A stretch of DNA of 64,000 nt. It comes from Rhizobium sp. NLR16a. Lineage in GTDB: Bacteria > Pseudomonadota > Alphaproteobacteria > Rhizobiales > Rhizobiaceae. Where the stretch lies: NCBI RefSeq assembly GCF_017948245.1, contig NZ_CP072865.1:1327501-1391500 (forward strand). Direction: 5' to 3'. Position numbers and translations under genes: made by a program. A model generated the notes under the pieces. That model saw only the letters and a list, made by a program, of their open reading frames with translations. It was not told the origin of the DNA and made no database searches. Shown here one piece after another: positions 62,456-64,000 of the stretch. Numbering within the stretch: the stretch's first letter is position 1; every line of letters starts with the position of its first letter.

Positions 62456-63088
62456 ATGACCGACGAAGCTGAGCTGGAAACTCTGCGGCGGGAAATTGCG
62501 GCCTGTCGCATCTGTCGCGATACCCCGGCGAAAGGTCCTGAGCACCGGCTGCCGCACGAACCCAGACCGGTGGCGGTGATCTCTTCGAGCGCGCGCATCC
62601 TGATCGCCGGGCAGGCGCCCGGCCTTCGGGTGCATGAGAGCGGTCTGCCGTTCGACGATGCATCGGGCGACCGGTTGCGATCATGGCTCGGCGTTGACAG
62701 AGCAAGCTTTTACGACCGCGCCCGGTTCGCCATTGTGCCGATGGGCTTCTGCTTTCCCGGCTACGACGACAAAGGCGCGGACCTGCCTCCACGCCGTGAA
62801 TGCGCTCCGGTCTGGCGGCAAAGGGTGATTGCGGCAATGCCGCAGATCGAGCTGGTGCTGGTCATCGGCCAGTATGCGCAGTCCTGGCATATGGCTGACG
62901 ACAGGCGAGGCAATATGAGCGAGACGGTGCGAGCGTGGCGCGACAGTCTGCTGTCTGGCCGGTCGCCGGCGGTGCTGCCGTTGCCGCATCCGAGCTGGCG
63001 CAACAGCGGCTGGCTGAAACGCAATTCCTGGTTCGAGCAAGAATTGCTTCCTATCCTGCGGGAGCGGGTGAAAACGCTGCTTTCCTGA
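62456..63088 (+). CDS. Uracil-DNA glycosylase family protein with probable iron-sulfur cluster
   Basis: A 210-residue member of the uracil-DNA glycosylase superfamily. Motif A is GQAPGLRVHESGLPFDD and the later motif LPLPHPSWRNSGWL carries the HPS. Four cysteines, ACRICRD near residue 17-20 and CFPGYDD...RREC near 98-115, match the 4Fe-4S ligands of family 4 enzymes. Motif A departs from the usual G-E-A-P-G at its second residue (Gln for Glu). A DNA-repair role is expected but the base preference is open. It is probably co-transcribed with the SNase gene. Confidence 0.87.
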   Translation: MTDEAELETLRREIAACRICRDTPAKGPEHRLPHEPRPVAVISSSARILIAGQAPGLRVHESGLPFDDASGDRLRSWLGVDRASFYDRARFAIVPMGFCFPGYDDKGADLPPRRECAPVWRQRVIAAMPQIELVLVIGQYAQSWHMADDRRGNMSETVRAWRDSLLSGRSPAVLPLPHPSWRNSGWLKRNSWFEQELLPILRERVKTLLS

Positions 63089-63151
63089 AAAAAAATTCTT
63101 TTCGTTGTGCGGAATCGGGTTATACAAAGAAAATAATTCGAAAGGACTGAC

Positions 63152-63646
63152 GTGCGCATGGACCGCCTCGACCGAAAAATACTGCGTCTGCTGCAAGAAG
63201 ATTCGACCCTTGCCGTTGCCGACCTCGCCAAGAAGGTGGGGCTTTCGACGACGCCATGCTGGCGGCGCATTCAGAAAATGGAGGAAGATGGTGTCATCAA
63301 GCGTCGGGTCGCCATTCTCGATCCGGAGAAGGTCAATACCAAGGTCACGGTTTTCGTATCGATTCGCACCGCCACCCATTCGATCGAGTGGCTGCGCCGC
63401 TTTTCCGAGGTGGTTGCCGAATTTCCCGAAGTGGTCGAATTCTACAGAATGAGCGGTGACGTCGACTATCTCCTGCGAGTCGTCGTGCCCGATATCGCCG
63501 CCTACGACGCCTTCTATAAGCGGATGATCGCCAAGATCGAGATTCGCGACGTCTCCTCTGCCTTTGCGATGGAGCAGATCAAGTATTCGACGCAGCTGCC
63601 GCTCGACTACATGATTCTTGAGAACGCCAAATCCAACGAGGATTGA
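63152..63646 (+). CDS. Lrp/AsnC-family transcriptional regulator
   Basis: A 164-residue regulator with an N-terminal HTH (LDRKILRLLQEDSTLAVADL then AKKVGLSTTPCWRRIQKMEE) and the RAM effector domain (VTVFVSIRTATHSIEWLRRF to KYSTQLPLDYM). GTG at 63152 with AAAGGA upstream is preferred; ATG at 63158 is the alternative. The neighbours give no hint of its targets; such proteins respond to amino acids. Confidence 0.93.
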   Translation: MRMDRLDRKILRLLQEDSTLAVADLAKKVGLSTTPCWRRIQKMEEDGVIKRRVAILDPEKVNTKVTVFVSIRTATHSIEWLRRFSEVVAEFPEVVEFYRMSGDVDYLLRVVVPDIAAYDAFYKRMIAKIEIRDVSSAFAMEQIKYSTQLPLDYMILENAKSNED

Positions 63647-64000
63647 AATCGCCGATAGGTTGCGACGAGCCGCTGGCCGGCAGTCGCATATGCCGCGTGG
63701 TACTCGCCACGAATCGGGGGCCTTGACGCGATTCGCTCGCATGCGGGAATGCGGCGTTCGGAAGCGACTTTCGGAAGAAAGTGGCCCTCACTGCAAAAAA
63801 AAGCCGGAAAAATCGCGAAAAAACGCTCCAGTTTCACCAAAGTGGTGGAGAAACATATAGCCTGGTAACGATTGCAAGGCTATGATGTGTGGCATCAATA
63901 AGCGCCATGTCATCATTTTGACTCATTGGTATCGAAATCAGGACACCATGTTCTACACCGCTACCTTGTATAGGTTGAACAGTCGGCGGTAGAGTTTATG
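63647..64000. other. Intergenic region at the right edge
   Basis: No gene, repeat or terminator could be supported in these 354 bp. Bases 63795-64000 are AT-rich compared with the rest and could be a promoter region for a gene starting beyond the window. A short frame from the ATG at 63949 ends after 14 codons. Confidence 0.5.

Overview
The window looks like chromosomal DNA of a Rhizobium close to R. leguminosarum / R. etli. Reasons: GC-rich coding with many GTG/TTG starts, an aerobic (CobN/CobO type) cobalamin pathway, the acpXL-fabZXL-fabF2XL-fabF1XL-adh2XL-lpxXL locus for the very-long-chain acyl group of lipid A, an FnrN-type oxygen regulator with two anaeroboxes, and several families of rhizobial palindromic intergenic repeats. 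No rRNA, tRNA, CRISPR, phage or transposase gene was seen.

Layout. 1-139: start of a glycine betaine/choline-type binding protein (minus, cut by the window edge). 525-655: a run of four perfect hairpins ending in a terminator-like stem, a candidate small RNA. 785-21376: cobalamin block with cobQ, then a class III cyclase and a CLC channel, then a cobalamin riboswitch followed by a leader ORF and cobP-cobW-cobN-cobO, then cobE, then cobA-cobB-cobC-cobD. Unrelated genes (XRE regulator, NTF2-like, TauE permease, nucleoside hydrolase, DUF805) sit between them. 21469-28701: zinc-ribbon protein, L,D-transpeptidase, fnrN, and the lipid A very-long-chain fatty acid cluster. 28828-37000: mixed genes (PAS protein, VOC, SRPBCC, AraC, gnd, a GNAT gene and a frameshifted GNAT pseudogene, methyltransferase, C39-like peptidase plus ddl) and a 92-bp MITE-like insertion. 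37153-50883: a carbohydrate locus with LacI regulator, sugar ABC importer, GH2 beta-mannosidase, TIM-barrel isomerase, Gfo/Idh/MocA dehydrogenase, aldo/keto reductase and GH43 enzyme. 51083-57693: candidate minus-strand sRNA with terminator, ABC-2 exporter, SDR, LysR, EamA remnant, MFS exporter, membrane aspartic protease and DUF1289 protein. 57712-59649: divergent cobS and cobT. 59764-63646: diacylglycerol kinase, PleC/DivJ-type histidine kinase, thermonuclease-like protein, uracil-DNA glycosylase family protein and Lrp/AsnC regulator.

How they work together. Twelve cobalamin genes supply precorrin-2 formation (cobA), late corrin amidation and cobalt insertion (cobB, cobN), adenosylation (cobO), amidation (cobQ), aminopropanol attachment (cobC, cobD) and nucleotide-loop assembly (cobP, cobT, cobS). 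The remaining ring-contraction genes and the small chelatase subunits must lie elsewhere. The most unusual features are: an oversized cobalamin riboswitch whose expression hairpin buries the Shine-Dalgarno sequence of a TTG leader ORF that overlaps cobP; three palindromic repeats that sit inside open reading frames (one in the leader, two in cobN, which is lengthened to 1386 residues); the C28-type KAS pair, in which FabF2XL lacks the active-site Cys; and two candidate non-coding RNAs.
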